From the NCBI GenBank assembly GCA_018645405.1, contig JABGOQ010000087.1:17286-81285 (forward strand): a stretch of 64,000 nt of DNA, written 5' to 3'. The stretch comes from Anaerolineae bacterium. GTDB taxonomy: Bacteria > Chloroflexota > Anaerolineae > Anaerolineales > Villigracilaceae. Positions 56,625 through 64,000 of this stretch are shown in pieces. Within the stretch, counting starts at the first letter, position 1; every line of letters starts with the position of its first letter. A model generated the notes under the pieces. The model did no database searches. It saw only the letters and a program-made list of their open reading frames with translations, and was not told where the DNA came from. Made by a program: the position numbers and the translations under genes.

Positions 56625-57602
56625 ATGGAAATCTTTTTGCAGGTCATCAACTTCATACTCATCTCTCTCGTGATCCAATTGATGATAGCGACCGTACTCA
56701 TCATCTTTGGTACTGGTAAATTGCCAGATACCCCCGAAAGCGGCTTGGTCTTTGACGAACTCTATCTCGACTATTCTACGCTATCCGAACTAAAAACTTT
56801 CCCTGCCCGAGATGGGGAAGCGTTAGGCTATCGTCATTATCCCGCAGAATCCAACAAAGTCCTCATTCTTGTGCATGGCTCTGGCTGGCATAGTCAGTAT
56901 TTTCTACCTCTGGCTGAGTACATCAGCGTAGAAGGATTGGCACAGGTCTACACCCCCGACCTGCGCGGACATGGCCCTGCCCCAAAAAAACGGGGCGATG
57001 TGGACTATATCAACCAACTCGAAGATGATCTGGCTGACTTTATCGCCTTTATCCGCAAAGATAACCCAGATGCTACCTTAATCGTCGGTGGACACTCATC
57101 TGGCGGTGGATTAGTGATTCGTTTTGCGGGAAGTCAATATGGTCAACAAGCAGATGCCTATGTGCTACTCTCACCTTATCTTAAATATAACGCCCCGACC
57201 ATGCGCCCCAATTCTGGAGGCTGGGCTTATGCCTACACTGGGCGGATTGCTGGCTTATCCATCCTGAATACGATGGGCATTCATTGGTTTGATCATTTGA
57301 CTGCTATTGAATTCAACATGCCCGAAGACGCCCGTGACGGGAGCGAAACCCTCGCCTATTCTCATCGGCTCAACACTGGCTACGCTCCCCGCAACTATAA
57401 AAAGGATCTAAAAGCCATTATGCAGCCTTTCCTGCTTCTCGCTGGGACTGCGGATGAAGCCTTCGTTGCCGATCAATTTGAGTCTTTGGTTTCAGAATAT
57501 ACATCTGTTCAGGTAGAACTTATGCCAGATTTATCTCATATGGGCGTGGTTGTCAGCCCTGATGTTCAGCCCCTTCTTGAAGATTGGTTGGGTGGGCTTT
57601 AG
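56625..57602 (+). CDS. Membrane-anchored alpha/beta-hydrolase (lysophospholipase-like)
   Basis: 325 residues. One N-terminal membrane helix (about 5-28) suggests anchoring, with the catalytic domain attached. Motifs: LILVHGSGWHSQYFLPLAEYI, the nucleophile Ser in IVGGHSSGGGLV, the acid in LLLAGTADEAFVA, and the His in MPDLSHMGVV. The layout is that of serine-aminopeptidase-S33/monoacylglycerol lipase proteins. It precedes the GH4 gene by 72 bases and belongs to the galactoside locus by position. Confidence 0.85.
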   Translation: MEIFLQVINFILISLVIQLMIATVLIIFGTGKLPDTPESGLVFDELYLDYSTLSELKTFPARDGEALGYRHYPAESNKVLILVHGSGWHSQYFLPLAEYISVEGLAQVYTPDLRGHGPAPKKRGDVDYINQLEDDLADFIAFIRKDNPDATLIVGGHSSGGGLVIRFAGSQYGQQADAYVLLSPYLKYNAPTMRPNSGGWAYAYTGRIAGLSILNTMGIHWFDHLTAIEFNMPEDARDGSETLAYSHRLNTGYAPRNYKKDLKAIMQPFLLLAGTADEAFVADQFESLVSEYTSVQVELMPDLSHMGVVVSPDVQPLLEDWLGGL

Positions 57603-57674
57603 GTACCCTGTGCGGTAAAATCCAAGAAAAAGAAAGGGATAAAAAACGTACACAAAGAGCAAAAGGAATAAGGA

Positions 57675-59063
57675 ATGAGCAAAATAACCATTCTTGGGGC
57701 TGGCAGCACTGTCTTTGCTAAGAATTTGATCGGCGATATTCTCAGCCTCCCTGAATTAGCAGAATCTACCATCAGCCTGCACGATATTGACGCTGAGCGC
57801 CTGGAGACGACCCGCATTGTGACTGAACGAATCGCGCGTGGTTTGGGCGTGGTGCCGTTCATCGAAACGCATCTTGATCGACGCGCTGCGCTGGTGGACG
57901 CCAACTACGTCATCGGCATCTTTCAGGTTGGCGGGTACGAGCCTGCCACCGTGACCGATTTTGAGATTCCCAAGAAATATGGCTTGCGTCAAACCATCGG
58001 CGATACGCTCGGCATTGGCGGCATTATGCGTGGCTTGCGTACCATTCCCGTTTATCTGGATATGGCACGGGATATGGAAGAACTCTGCCCCGACGCTGTT
58101 TTGCTGAACTACGTCAACCCGATGTCTATGGTGACATGGGCACTGAATAAAGCCACAAAGATTAAAATCCTTGGCTTATGCCATTCTGTGCAGGGGACAG
58201 CCGAGCAACTTGCCGAAGACATCAACGTGCCCATCGAAGAGATTAATTATCTCGCGGCGGGGATCAATCATCTGGCTTTTTACCTGAAATTCGAGCGGGA
58301 TGGGGTAGACCTGTATCCAGCCATTCGTCGGGTAGCTGCCGAAGACCGCATCCCAAGTTGGAATAAAGTCCGATACGAGATGCTTACTCGTCTGGGCTAT
58401 TCGGTTACCGAATCCAGTGAGCATTTTGCGGAGTACGTCCCCTGGTTCATCAAAAGAGATCGCCCCGATTTAATCGAGAAATTCAACATCCCGCTCGATG
58501 AATATATCCGCCGTTGTGAAGTCCAAATTGCGGGCTGGGAAGCGACAAAAGCGACGGTTGAAAACCCTGATGTGCCTGTGGACATTCCCGCGATGAATGA
58601 AAAACTCAAGGCGGCGGGCGCAAGCGATTATGAGCTTGAAGTGATGGCGGAGATGCTCGAGAGTTTTGATAACGTGGCGCAGTCGCATGAGTATGGCGCG
58701 TATATTATCCACTCGCTCGAAACCGGCACGCCGCGCGTAATTTACGGTAATGTGATGAACGATGGACTGATAGAAAACCTGCCGCAAGATTGTTGCGTGG
58801 AAGTGCCTGTGCTGGTGGATAAAAACGGCTTGCAGCCCACCAAGGTTGGCGCACTGCCCCCGCACTTGGCTGCCCTGATGCAGACAAATATCAACGTACA
58901 ATCACTGACTGTGGAAGCGGCATTAACGGGCAAACGCGAACATATCTACCATGCCGCAATGCTCGATCCGCACACCGCCGCCGAACTCGACCTTGACCAA
59001 ACTTGGTCATTGGTGGACGATTTAATCGCAGCCCACGGCGATTGGCTACCTGAATTTGAGTAA
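57675..59063 (+). CDS. melA: Alpha-galactosidase, glycoside hydrolase family 4 (MelA-like)
   Basis: 462 residues. GH4 enzymes use NAD+ and a divalent metal and act by oxidation-elimination in the cytoplasm. The NAD loop is ITILGAGSTVFAKNLIGDIL; substrate and metal residues are in NYVNPMSMVTWA (Asn148), GLCHSVQGT (Cys169, His170) and AAGINHLAFYLKF (His199). The sequence is closest to the MelA alpha-galactosidase branch; alpha-glucosidase or galacturonidase activity cannot be excluded by eye. It would release galactose from alpha-linked substrates. Confidence 0.9.
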   Translation: MSKITILGAGSTVFAKNLIGDILSLPELAESTISLHDIDAERLETTRIVTERIARGLGVVPFIETHLDRRAALVDANYVIGIFQVGGYEPATVTDFEIPKKYGLRQTIGDTLGIGGIMRGLRTIPVYLDMARDMEELCPDAVLLNYVNPMSMVTWALNKATKIKILGLCHSVQGTAEQLAEDINVPIEEINYLAAGINHLAFYLKFERDGVDLYPAIRRVAAEDRIPSWNKVRYEMLTRLGYSVTESSEHFAEYVPWFIKRDRPDLIEKFNIPLDEYIRRCEVQIAGWEATKATVENPDVPVDIPAMNEKLKAAGASDYELEVMAEMLESFDNVAQSHEYGAYIIHSLETGTPRVIYGNVMNDGLIENLPQDCCVEVPVLVDKNGLQPTKVGALPPHLAALMQTNINVQSLTVEAALTGKREHIYHAAMLDPHTAAELDLDQTWSLVDDLIAAHGDWLPEFE

Positions 59064-59075
59064 AACCTTTTAAAT

Positions 59076-59220
59076 CACAATACCCCCCTGCCCATTCGGG
59101 CATCCCCCCAAATGCCAAAAGCATGGAATTTGGGGGGAGTGATTGTGCCCCTCCCCTAAATTCGGCAGCTCTATCGTCGCATTTGGGGGAGGCTGGGAGG
59201 GGCAGGTTTTTCCTTTGTGT
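59076..59220. repeat. G/C-run palindromic repeats between melA and galT
   Basis: CCCCCCAAATGC and GCATGGAATTTGGGGGG form one imperfect hairpin (about 59104-59138). GCCCCTCCC (59148-59156) and GGGAGGGGC (59206-59214) bracket a second with inner CCCCTAAAT/ATTTGGGGG pairing. This 202-base gap holds no gene. It looks like clustered REP or MITE-type DNA. Confidence 0.55.
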
Positions 59221-59265
59221 TCCTTCGTGCCTTTTGTGGTAAATCTATTTACACTGGAAATAAAA

Positions 59266-60300
59266 ATGAATTTTAACCCCACCGAACACCCCCACCGCCG
59301 CTACAATCCACTGACCGGAAACTGGGTACTCGTTTCCCCGCACCGCACCAAACGCCCCTGGCAGGGACAAGTCGAAAAATCCCCGCCCGATGACCGCCCA
59401 AAATATGATGCGGGCTGTTATTTATGCCCGGGTAACGAACGTGCTGGCGGCGTGAGCAACCCCGCCTACGACAAGACCTTCGTCTTCACCAACGATTTTG
59501 CCGCCCTGCTCTCCGATACGCCCGATGCCCCTGACACTGTTGATGAGCTATTCCAATCTCGCAGCGCACGGGGTACCAGCCGAGTGATTTGCTTCTCACC
59601 TCGCCATGACCTGACCCTGCCCGAAATGCCTGTCGAAGATATCCGCTATGTAGTGGATGTCTGGTCAGAGCAAACGCAGGAACTTGGCGAGAAAAATCAA
59701 TGGGTGCAGGTCTTCGAGAATAAGGGCGCTGTGATGGGCAGTTCAAACCGACATCCGCATGGGCAGATCTGGGCGCAAAACGAAATCCCAAACGAACCCG
59801 CTGCCGAAAATCTTAATCAGCGAGCCTATTTTGAGAAGCATAATTCTCCCCTTTTACTCGATTATCTTGAACGTGAAGCAAAAGATGGTGAACGCACCGT
59901 CGTAGAAAATGAACACTGGATAGCCCTTGTCCCCTACTGGGCAGTTTGGCCCTTTGAAATTTTGCTCATGCCTCGTCGACACGTACTCCGCTTCCCTGAT
60001 TTGGAAGCAAACGAACGCGATGCTTTAGCCGAAATCCTGAAAAAACTGCTCACAAAATACGATAACCTCTTCGAGACATCCTTCCCCTACTCGATGGGCT
60101 GGCACGGCGCACCCTTCAATGGCGAAGAAAACCAGCATTGGCAACTTCACGCCCATTTCTATCCTCCTCTGCTACGCTCAGCCACCGTCAAGAAATTTAT
60201 GGTCGGCTACGAGATGATGGCAGAAGCCCAGCGTGATCTGACCGCCGAACAAGCCGCAGCACGTTTGCGGGATTTATCTGAAAGACACTATAAAGCCTAA
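59266..60300 (+). CDS. galT: Galactose-1-phosphate uridylyltransferase
   Basis: 344 residues from the ATG at 59266 (GGAAAT upstream); the open frame back to 59143 crosses the repeat and is rejected. It swaps UMP between UDP-glucose and galactose-1-phosphate in the Leloir pathway. The active-site HPH is His163-Pro-His165 in [12 protein letters not shown]. Zinc cysteines Cys51 and Cys54 sit in [18 protein letters not shown] near the C-terminus is also typical. galK follows after four bases but is broken. Confidence 0.96.
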   Translation: MNFNPTEHPHRRYNPLTGNWVLVSPHRTKRPWQGQVEKSPPDDRPKYDAGCYLCPGNERAGGVSNPAYDKTFVFTNDFAALLSDTPDAPDTVDELFQSRSARGTSRVICFSPRHDLTLPEMPVEDIRYVVDVWSEQTQELGEKNQWVQVFENKGAVMGSSNRHPHGQIWAQNEIPNEPAAENLNQRAYFEKHNSPLLLDYLEREAKDGERTVVENEHWIALVPYWAVWPFEILLMPRRHVLRFPDLEANERDALAEILKKLLTKYDNLFETSFPYSMGWHGAPFNGEENQHWQLHAHFYPPLLRSATVKKFMVGYEMMAEAQRDLTAEQAAARLRDLSERHYKA

Positions 60301-61499
60301 AAAGATGAGAGAAAAAGTCATCCAGGAATTCATCTCTCGCTTCGGCGCATCCCCAACCCACATCGTGCGTGCCCTTGGCACGCTAACCTAACCGGCGAAT
60401 ACACTGACTATAACGGCGGCTTCGTTTTCCCCATGGCAATTGATCGCGCCATTTGGATATCCCTCCGCCCCCGTTCAGATTGCCGCATCGTGCTGCACTT
60501 ACTCAATTTCGAGCAACCCGCCGATTTCTTCCTCGACAATTTTACTCACGAAAGCGAATGGGCAGAATATGTGCGTGGCATCGCTTGGGTACTCCAAGAG
60601 CAAGGTCTCAACATCTCAGGCTGGGGAGGGGTACTCACCGGAAACATCCCCCTCGGCGCAGGTCTCTCATCCTCCGTAGCCCTCGAACTCTCCCTCCTGA
60701 AAGCCTTCTGGACAGTCTCCAATTTTAATTGGGATGGCGCGCAAATGGCAGGTCTCGCCTGCCAAGCCGACCATGATTGGGTCGGGGTTCAATCTGGGAT
60801 TATGGATCAACGGATCTCCACTCTGGTAAAAAAGAATCATGCTTTGCTGATTGATTGCCGCACCCTTGATTTCCTTAACATCGGACAAAAGCAGAAAGGA
60901 TCTCTATCTTTAGGGAAAGTACAACCAATTCCTAAAGAAGAGAGGTTCTCATGTATAAGTTTATGCGAATTTTGAAATTTGCCAAGCAACTCTTTGGTGA
61001 TGAAAAAAGTGCACGAAAGGCGAGTGAAGTTATTGAAGCAAACCTTGAATCTCAGTCTCCTCGAATAAGTGATATTGCAGACAGGATGCCCGGTAATTAC
61101 GATGCGAGCTACAAAAGGCTACAACGCTTCTTGAAGGCAGAAGACCTTCTATCGGTACTTCATCAGCTTTTCAATGAGGATGCAGAGTTTGTAATTGGCG
61201 ATCCTACTGAAATAGAGAGAGCTGGAGCGAGGAAAACAGATTATGTTGGTACGCTGAAAGATGGCAAGACCAAAGGGTTTTGGATGTTGACCTTGGCAAC
61301 TCCATTGAGAGGCAGAGCATTGCCTTGCCATTTTGTAACCTATTCTTCGGCTACCATAGGGCAAGAAGTCAGCTCTCGTAATTTAGAGCATCAAAGGGCA
61401 ATAGAAGGGATTGCGAAACTGGTTGGAAATCGCCCTTTAGTTTTTGCTCGAGAATTCTCCTATCTATGGCTCCTTGAAAACTTTCAAGCAGAAAACTTA

Positions 61500-62555
61500 A
61501 AACCTTCTGCATAATAAATATAGATGTGTGTATAGATGCAGATCGACCAGTTTTTTCAAAAGCTTATGCCCAATGGACAGAATTGAGTGCTCTGAAATTA
61601 ATCAACCCAGCGACTACTGAAAGATAGTCAGCATGGGCAGATCTCCGATTGCGATAGATTTCAGACATGATACGGAACTTTTTCAACCGTCCAATGACAT
61701 GTTCTACAAGAATACGTGTCTTGTTGATGATGTGATTGTAGAGTTTTTCAAAAAGTGTCAGCGGATGATTGCGTTGAGCACGTTTTGGCTTGTAGATTTT
61801 GTTGTTTGGGTAGCGTTCTTCAGCACCTTCATATCCACGGTCCAGATTGACCTGAACATCCTCTGGAATAGAATGCATGACACCGGAACCGGCTAAAACT
61901 GTATTGTCGCTTACTTTGCCAGGCAAGTTACCCGAGACATGCAAAATCAACTTTCTGGTCGTCAAGAGTTGCGACTTAATAGTATGTTCGCCTTGTTTGC
62001 CTGAATAATAGAGTTTACGAGCCGTCTTCTCTTGCGGACGCGGGATGGGATTCTCTGTAGCATCTACCCAGACTTCATTGATCTCGGGGTGAGCTTCGAG
62101 CAGTGTTTTCAAGGTTTTGATCCGCTTGCCGCCCCCAAGCTGGTGTGGCTCATCATGACCACATAACAATTCATCTTGCATGGGAACAGGCAAAACATTC
62201 AACAAGGCTGGCAACATACGGTGGTTGATCTCTCTACCTAAATTACTACCATCCAAATCGAACAAGTACCCCAAAAGCGTGTAGGATGTATACAGACGAA
62301 AATACATCAATGTGACCAACAAGCGGTCTTCCAGACTCAAGGTAAATTTTCGCCCGCCACCAATTTTACGTTTTCGATCTGGTCGCTCTAATCGTTCCTT
62401 TTCAAATTCACCATAAATCGGGCGTAGAGCGTTCAGAATTTCTGTAAACTGGGCTATGGTTACGCCCGTGAAGGACTGGAAGTGCTTTGGTTTTCTTTGA
62501 AGTTTTCTGTAAGTTAGCATAATCTATATTATGACACTAATTACGCATGAGGTTT
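61500..62555 (-). mobile_element. IS5-like element inside the IS4-like element, 1056 bp
   Basis: Terminal inverted repeats AAACCTTCTGCATAAT (left) and ATTACGCATGAGGTTT (right) match at 13 of 16 positions. It is flanked by TTA at 61497-61499 and 62556-62558. A TNA-type 3-bp duplication is characteristic of the IS427 group of IS5. One transposase gene fills it on the minus strand. Confidence 0.9.
61564..62520 (-). CDS. IS5-family transposase
   Basis: 318 residues, full length. An N-terminal helix-turn-helix region (FTGVTIAQFTEILNAL ... LSLEDRLLVTLMYFRLYTSYTLLGYLF) precedes a DDE_Tnp_4-type core. First Asp in EVWVDATENPIPRP, second Asp in VNLDRGYEGAEE, Glu in KTRILVEHVIGRLKKFRIM. All three catalytic residues are present, so this copy may still move. 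It is read opposite to the host transposase and galK. Confidence 0.93.
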   Translation of the reverse strand: MLTYRKLQRKPKHFQSFTGVTIAQFTEILNALRPIYGEFEKERLERPDRKRKIGGGRKFTLSLEDRLLVTLMYFRLYTSYTLLGYLFDLDGSNLGREINHRMLPALLNVLPVPMQDELLCGHDEPHQLGGGKRIKTLKTLLEAHPEINEVWVDATENPIPRPQEKTARKLYYSGKQGEHTIKSQLLTTRKLILHVSGNLPGKVSDNTVLAGSGVMHSIPEDVQVNLDRGYEGAEERYPNNKIYKPKRAQRNHPLTLFEKLYNHIINKTRILVEHVIGRLKKFRIMSEIYRNRRSAHADYLSVVAGLINFRALNSVHWA

Positions 62556-63757
62556 TTAGCTTATGTCATTCGGCTCAATCAAGGGGCAAAATCGCCCAAG
62601 TTTTACCGAGACCCGGACAAAAAGGAAGAAGTGAAACTGATGATTGGACAAGGAGAAGAAGCACAGGAGTATCACCAACTTTATTACAAGGGGGTTCTTC
62701 CTGTAAATTTGAGCGGGGTCTGGAAGAAAGGCTTCAAAAAACCCTTATGGGTGATGACTACTCTCTCCCCGGAGGAAGGAATGCGAATCTATCAAGAACG
62801 TGCGAAAATTGAAACCAGTTTCAGAGATTTGAAATCCATTTTAGGCATGGATAAGGTGATGAACAAATCTAGAGCTTATTTGGAAAAAATGCTCGCATTG
62901 CTCTTGATTGCATATGCTATTGCTTTGCTTGTAGGTGAAGCAATCCGAGATGTGCGCTATGCTGATGCCAAGCCAGAAAAGATTGATTTGTCGTTTAATC
63001 CTGAAGCTGATAAATCTTCTAAGTGGCATAGTTTTTCTGGTGTATTTATTCTAATCAGGCGAAGAAGGAGATTGAAGACTGATGCTTTTGCGTAAAATCA
63101 TCAAGTCTGTACTCAATATATTCGCAGAGTTAGTTGACGGCAAATATGTCCGATCTTTTGTCCCAACTTAAGTGATTTCAACTTGCTTCCGCTACCCAAA
63201 CAAGTGCGCGTCATTGTGCTGGATACCACCATCCGCCGTGGACTGGTCGATTCTGCCTACAACAAGCACGTTGCTCAATGCCGCACCGCAGCCTCGCAAT
63301 TAGGCATTCCCTCATTGCGAGGCATCACCCTAAATGATTTCAACGCCAAGTCTAATACCTTGGATGACCGGATCCGCAGGCGTGCGCAACATGTCATCAG
63401 CGAAAACGACCGCGCCCAACAAGCAGCCAAAGCCTTAGAGCGCGGCGATATACAAACCTTTGGACAATTGATGAACGCCAGCCACATCAGCCTGCGTGAC
63501 GACTACGAAGTCTCCAATCCTGAACTCAACATCATGGTCGAATTAGCACAGAAACAAAGTGACTACTATAGCGCACGTATGACAGGTGCCGGATTTGGTG
63601 GCTGTGCAATTGCTCTTGTGCAAAAAGAAGTAGCGAATACATTTGTAGAAAATATCTGCTCCAGCTATCAGAAACACACGGGGTTACAGCCTAATATCTA
63701 TATCTGTGAAGCCTCGGATGGCGTCAAGGTATTGGATTGATCTAATTCTAATCAGAA

Positions 63758-63855
63758 TAGGACTTACGCACTTCAGGTCAAATTAGCTTCCCCCCCGTAC
63801 ATGAGGGTTGACGAATCCTACAATCGGAATATGTATCTCAACTGCGTAAGTCCTA
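63758..63855. mobile_element. MITE-like 98-bp element
   Basis: Terminal inverted repeats TAGGACTTACGCA (63758-63770) and TGCGTAAGTCCTA (63843-63855) are perfect over 13 bases and begin and end with TA. The interior has no reading frame. It lies 18 bases after the galK stop. Confidence 0.75.
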
Positions 63856-63898
63856 TAGGAAAAACTAGAGAAGGTTTCGGAAGTTCCCCAAAAATCTT

Positions 63899-64000
63899 TT
63901 ACACCATCACAGTTACTTGCCTAGCGCGGTATAAATCAAATATACGGGTATAAGTTTCGTCCGACTGGATTGATACCGCAGGCTCATTAGAACCGCCTTT
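63899..64000 (-). CDS. C-terminal end of a gene running in from the right edge (tentative)
   Basis: A minus-strand frame is open from the window edge for 33 codons to TAA at 63901-63899, reading KGGSNEPAVSIQSDETYTRI and then FDLYRARQVTVMV. It is too short to assign a family. The tyrosine/arginine pattern recurs in a decayed form near 47386-47427. Confidence 0.4.
   Translation of the reverse strand, partial: KGGSNEPAVSIQSDETYTRIFDLYRARQVTVMV

Larger units (their letters stand above)
60951..63095 (+). pseudogene. Interrupted IS4-type transposase
   Basis: Two halves, 60951-61499 and 62559-63095, join in frame to give 361 residues (AENL then AYVIRLNQG). The start has GAGAGG upstream. The first Asp is in VIGDPTEIE and the Y(2)R(3)E(6)K motif is YQERAKIETSFRDLK. 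The second catalytic Asp, expected in a DREFSYL-like motif, is Ala here (VFAREFSYLWLLENF). The copy was therefore probably inactive even before the inner insertion. Confidence 0.88.
60874..63172 (+). mobile_element. IS4-like element inserted in galK (itself interrupted)
   Basis: Ends CTTAACATCGGACAAAAG and CTTTTGTCCCAACTTAAG are inverted repeats matching at 14 of 18 positions. The flanks are TGATTTC at 60867-60873 and 63173-63179, a 7-bp target duplication. Removing the inner element (61500-62555) and one TTA leaves 1240 bp, a normal IS4 size, with one transposase gene. Confidence 0.9.
60305..63740 (+). pseudogene. galK: Galactokinase gene broken by a frameshift and nested insertion sequences
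   Basis: The ATG at 60305 opens MREKVIQEFISRFGASPTHIVRA, which then reaches TAA at 60389. One base is missing between 60377 and 60388, where RVNLIGEYTDYN is expected; the following frame reads LTGEYTDYNGGFVFPMAIDRA. The GHMP motif GNIPLGAGLSSSVALELSLL and GIMDQ are present. At 60874 the frame is cut by a 2.3-kb insertion and resumes at 63180; joining at the duplicated TGATTTC gives an unbroken LIDCRTLDFNLLPLPKQVRV. The C-terminal half (RMTGAGFGGCAIALV) is intact to the stop at 63740. Confidence 0.95.

Noticed and set aside
60433..60975. A 180-residue stand-alone kinase
   Set aside because: It is the middle of galK after the frameshift, running into the insertion; the upstream 26 codons and the downstream half are both recognisable galactokinase.

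Overview
The window reads as chromosomal DNA of a bacterium of the phylum Chloroflexota, most likely class Anaerolineae. This is inferred from gene content and style, not from a marker tree. The clues are a sugar-binding lipoprotein with a Glu/Val/Pro repeat linker behind its lipobox, proline/threonine-rich cell-envelope proteins, a very large multi-GAF sensor kinase, SWIM/SNF2 and DUF234-type ATPase genes, and many short palindromic repeats. Base composition is moderate. I saw no rRNA, tRNA or CRISPR array.

Layout. (1) 1-24.4 kb is mostly housekeeping: a TPR protein running off the left edge, polA, a strange receiver/roadblock/transposase-like fusion, an MBL hydrolase, plsY, two membrane proteins, gyrB, a giant PDZ-GAF histidine kinase followed by a FIST sensor protein, a DUF389-SH3 protein, a phosphohexomutase, yqeY, a 7TM-HD phosphodiesterase, ybeY and a dgkA-type kinase. 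(2) 24.4-31 kb, minus strand, is a tightly overlapping run: glpD, GT2 glycosyltransferase, acetyltransferase, WecE-type aminotransferase and a GT-C-like membrane protein. It looks like a surface-glycan module. (3) 31-38.1 kb holds envelope, chaperone and protease genes, a baeRF-type protein, a molybdopterin oxidoreductase, UPF0173 and a DUF35 OB-fold protein. (4) 38.4-47.5 kb is accessory: a DUF234-type ATPase and a minus-strand cluster of phosphoesterase, SWIM, SNF2 and a small zinc-ribbon-like gene. An insertion sequence has split that last gene at codon 8. A 379-aa gene of unknown function and a comM remnant follow. (5) 47.6-63.7 kb is a galactoside-use locus: a LacI-type repressor with two matching operators, a binding-protein-dependent sugar ABC importer, GH42 beta-galactosidase, an esterase, a GT-B-like protein of unknown function, a second alpha/beta hydrolase, GH4 alpha-galactosidase, galT and a wrecked galK.

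The most striking structures are these. galK has a one-base deletion and also a 2.3-kb insertion, in which an IS5-type element sits inside an IS4-type element; both sets of target duplications are readable, so the original reading frames can be rebuilt. A fusion protein (4888-6606) ends in an IS200-like domain that has lost its HUH motif. Several nested-palindrome repeats occur, one of them able to fold as a cloverleaf. Together, the last locus should import a galactoside and release galactose from alpha and beta linkages. The Leloir kinase step is broken here, so galactose use would need another galK elsewhere in the genome.
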